This document shows, piece by piece, positions 62,233 to 64,000 of a stretch of 64,000 nt of DNA (position 1 is the stretch's first letter; the number at the start of each line of letters is the position of its first letter). The stretch is from Acidobacteriota bacterium (GTDB lineage: Bacteria > Acidobacteriota > Thermoanaerobaculia > Multivoradales > JBCCEF01): contig JBCCEF010000008.1 of the NCBI GenBank assembly GCA_039030395.1, forward strand, positions 62,001 through 126,000. The letters run 5' to 3'. Under the pieces are notes generated by a model. It had not been told where the DNA came from, ran no database searches, and was given only the letters and a program-made list of their open reading frames with translations. A program made the translations under genes and the position numbers.

Positions 62233-64000
62233 CTACGGCGCGATTCGCCCGCCGCCGGTGAGCACAGACTCCGGCAAACCCACCGTATCGGCGTTGCCGC
62301 AGAAATTGCCGGCTTCATTCGAGTAGGTGGTCTCCAGGCCGGTCACCGTGTCGCGCACGGTGATGTCGTACACCACGTCCGACAGGGCACCGTAGAAGAT
62401 CCAGAAATTGTTGCCGGACGGACGGTTGTCGAGCACCTTGAGGACCAGCTCGATGTTCTCCGGACCGAAGAACCAGAAGTAGCCGGACTCGCGGGTACCC
62501 GGCACCGCCTTGCCGGTGCCTTCGTCCAGGTTGCGGTGGTTCAGCCAGTCGACGGTCACCGCGAAGCGGTCGTCGAACAGGCAGAGGGTCTCGGCGTTCG
62601 CCACGCAGGTGCCGGTGGCGGCGCCTACGCTCTCGACAGCCGGCGCCGGCAGCGGGATCGGCGCCGCCCTCAGGTTACCGCCATTGCCACCGACGACTTG
62701 ATCGCCGGGGAAGGCCGGCGTGTCCGCGAAGCCGCACAGCTCGCCGGGCGGGTTGTAGTAGGTGTTCGAGAGTTGCGTCTCGGTGTCCACCACGGTGATC
62801 CAGTACTCGACCGTCGACAGAGCCCCATAGAAGAACCAGTAACCCTGATCGATGGATGTCGCGTCGAGCGCCTTGACGATCAGCTCGACATTGATGTCGT
62901 TGAAGAAAGTGAAGACACCGGTGCTGTCGCCGGTGAAGGGCGTCTGGGCACGGCCGCTACCGTCCTGGCCGCCGGCAAACTGATTACGCCAGTCCACCTG
63001 CACCCGGAAGCGATCGTCGAGCAAGCACAGGCTGTCCGCCGAATTGGTACAGCCGGTAACGCCCGCCAGCGGGGTGGCGGAGGCCTCGTTGCTGTAGTCC
63101 GAACTGCCGCTCGTGTTGCTCGCCCGCACCCGGAAAGTGTACGGCCGGCCGGTCACCAGATTGCCGACCAGGAAGGTCTCGGTGTTCGGACCAATGGTGC
63201 CGACGGGGATATAGCCGCTCTTCGGCGAGCGCAACTCGATTTCGAACTGCGTCTCGTTGACCGAGCTGTCGTTCCAGGTCAGGCGCACCGCCGTCGGCGA
63301 CTGAGCGACCGCCTCGAGACCGAAGGGCGCGCTGGGCGTGTCCGGCGGGGTGGTCAACGAAGCCTCGTTCGAGTAGGGAGAAAAACCGCCGCCATTTCGG
63401 GCGCGCACCCGGAAGGAGTAGGTGGTCAGCGGAGCCAGGTTGTTCACCACCACTTCATCGGTGTTCGGCGGCAGGCTGCCGCCCACCTCGACGAAACTTC
63501 CGGCGCCGGTCTTGATCTCCAGACGGTAGGAGGTTTCGTTGTCGGCATTGTCCGTCCAGGTCACGGAGGCTGAAGTGGCCGAGGTCAGGATAGCGGCCAG
63601 GCCGGTGGGGGCAGCCGGCCGGGTCGGTCCCGTTGTCTGGCCGTCACTGTAGAGGGTGCCCAACGCCGCCCGGTCGTCGTTGTTGAGGCGCGCCCCGCGA
63701 CCGTCATTGTGCACGAAGGCGCGCATCAGAGCATCGTTCAGAACAGCACTGGATCCGCAGGAGGGACTCTCGTCGTCACCGCAGGCATGGCCGAAACCCA
63801 GGGTGTGACCCAGCTCGTGGCCGAACAGCTCCTGCGCCGCCAGCACCGGGTTGCCGCTACGGGTGAAGTAGCAGTCGAGGCCGGCGTTGGTGATGATGTC
63901 GCCGCCGATGATGCGCTGGTATTGCACTCCGCGGAAGGTGTCGAGCTGATTGCTGAACCACGGCCCACCGATCGCCAGAACGCCGCCGCTACCGCAACTG
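62233..64000 (-). CDS. Secreted zinc metalloprotease with FN3 and repeated C-terminal domains (5' end beyond right edge)
   Basis: Open to the window edge: codons upstream of 63927 continue in frame (SCGSGGVLAIGGPWFSNQL), so the GTG there is internal. The zincin motif HELGHTLGFGH (63788-63820) gives HExxHxxGxxH. Two fibronectin type III domains follow (about 63330-63620 and 63060-63330), then two related domains of about 110 residues, each with LCL[LF]DDRF and VDW near the start and FYGALS near the end. Cys pairs are present. The protein is probably a secreted protease with binding domains. Confidence 0.85.
   Translation of the reverse strand, partial: SCGSGGVLAIGGPWFSNQLDTFRGVQYQRIIGGDIITNAGLDCYFTRSGNPVLAAQELFGHELGHTLGFGHACGDDESPSCGSSAVLNDALMRAFVHNDGRGARLNNDDRAALGTLYSDGQTTGPTRPAAPTGLAAILTSATSASVTWTDNADNETSYRLEIKTGAGSFVEVGGSLPPNTDEVVVNNLAPLTTYSFRVRARNGGGFSPYSNEASLTTPPDTPSAPFGLEAVAQSPTAVRLTWNDSSVNETQFEIELRSPKSGYIPVGTIGPNTETFLVGNLVTGRPYTFRVRASNTSGSSDYSNEASATPLAGVTGCTNSADSLCLLDDRFRVQVDWRNQFAGGQDGSGRAQTPFTGDSTGVFTFFNDINVELIVKALDATSIDQGYWFFYGALSTVEYWITVVDTETQLSNTYYNPPGELCGFADTPAFPGDQVVGGNGGNLRAAPIPLPAPAVESVGAATGTCVANAETLCLFDDRFAVTVDWLNHRNLDEGTGKAVPGTRESGYFWFFGPENIELVLKVLDNRPSGNNFWIFYGALSDVVYDITVRDTVTGLETTYSNEAGNFCGNADTVGLPESVLTGGGRIAP

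Noticed and set aside
62233-63927. Metalloprotease start at GTG 63927
   Set aside because: Codons upstream remain open and read sensible protein to the window edge; the true start is outside.

Overview
The window reads as one contiguous chromosomal stretch of a high-GC, aerobic, diderm bacterium. The diderm call rests on LptD, an outer-membrane barrel protein and many lipoproteins. An alternative complex III (ACIII) locus fused to a caa3 oxidase locus, an A2-type oxidase (YSHPAV motif), secreted proteins with a repeated C-terminal domain, and PEGA and pseudokinase-TonB proteins would fit Acidobacteriota (Thermoanaerobaculia-like). That placement is inference; no rRNA or other marker is present. 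I saw no tRNA, rRNA, CRISPR array, insertion sequence or phage.

Layout. 1-871: the start of an outer-membrane barrel protein, cut by the window edge. 1080-13961 (minus): a 12-gene respiratory operon, actABCDEF, a conserved small membrane protein, an SCO factor, then coxB-A-C-D. ACIII oxidises quinol and passes electrons to a cytochrome-c-fused caa3 oxidase. A perfect TGTGA-N6-TCACA site lies upstream of actA. 14358-16896 (plus, divergent): a copper-site-like lipoprotein, ctaB and a second SCO protein, all oxidase maturation or copper functions. 17158-21131: two paralogous secreted subtilases that have lost their catalytic residues, flanking a TetR regulator. 21201-30477 (minus): nucleotide-sugar genes (rmlA, rmlD, GDP-rhamnose pair), a two-domain prenyl-alcohol-kinase-like protein beside a UbiA prenyltransferase, a DUF1232 protein and lptD. 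30520-38636: thiolase, ruvX-mltG, a pseudokinase-TonB fusion, a CsgG-like protein and maeB. 39006-45656: DUF3891, a methyltransferase-fold repair protein, a PEGA protein, a GT2 enzyme, an ECF sigma/anti-sigma/YbjQ set, a VapBC-type pair and a DinB protein. 45802-47401: an AT-rich island of small secreted proteins, one extremely Cys-rich, with a consensus-like promoter. 47626-62168: an MBL-fold protein, then GT-C and YfhO-like membrane proteins and a methyltransferase, probably for surface glycans. This part includes a UGA-encoded selenoprotein (51292-51621) that a standard ORF call would truncate. 62233-64000: a secreted zinc metalloprotease with fibronectin and repeat domains, cut by the right edge.

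Main unusual points: the ArsC-like selenoprotein with an adjacent SECIS-like hairpin; the double pseudo-subtilase/TetR cluster; the pseudokinase-TonB fusion; the kinase fusion next to UbiA; the Cys-rich island; a four-copy intergenic element whose hairpins keep pairing although their sequences differ; and repeat insertions inside two membrane-protein genes.
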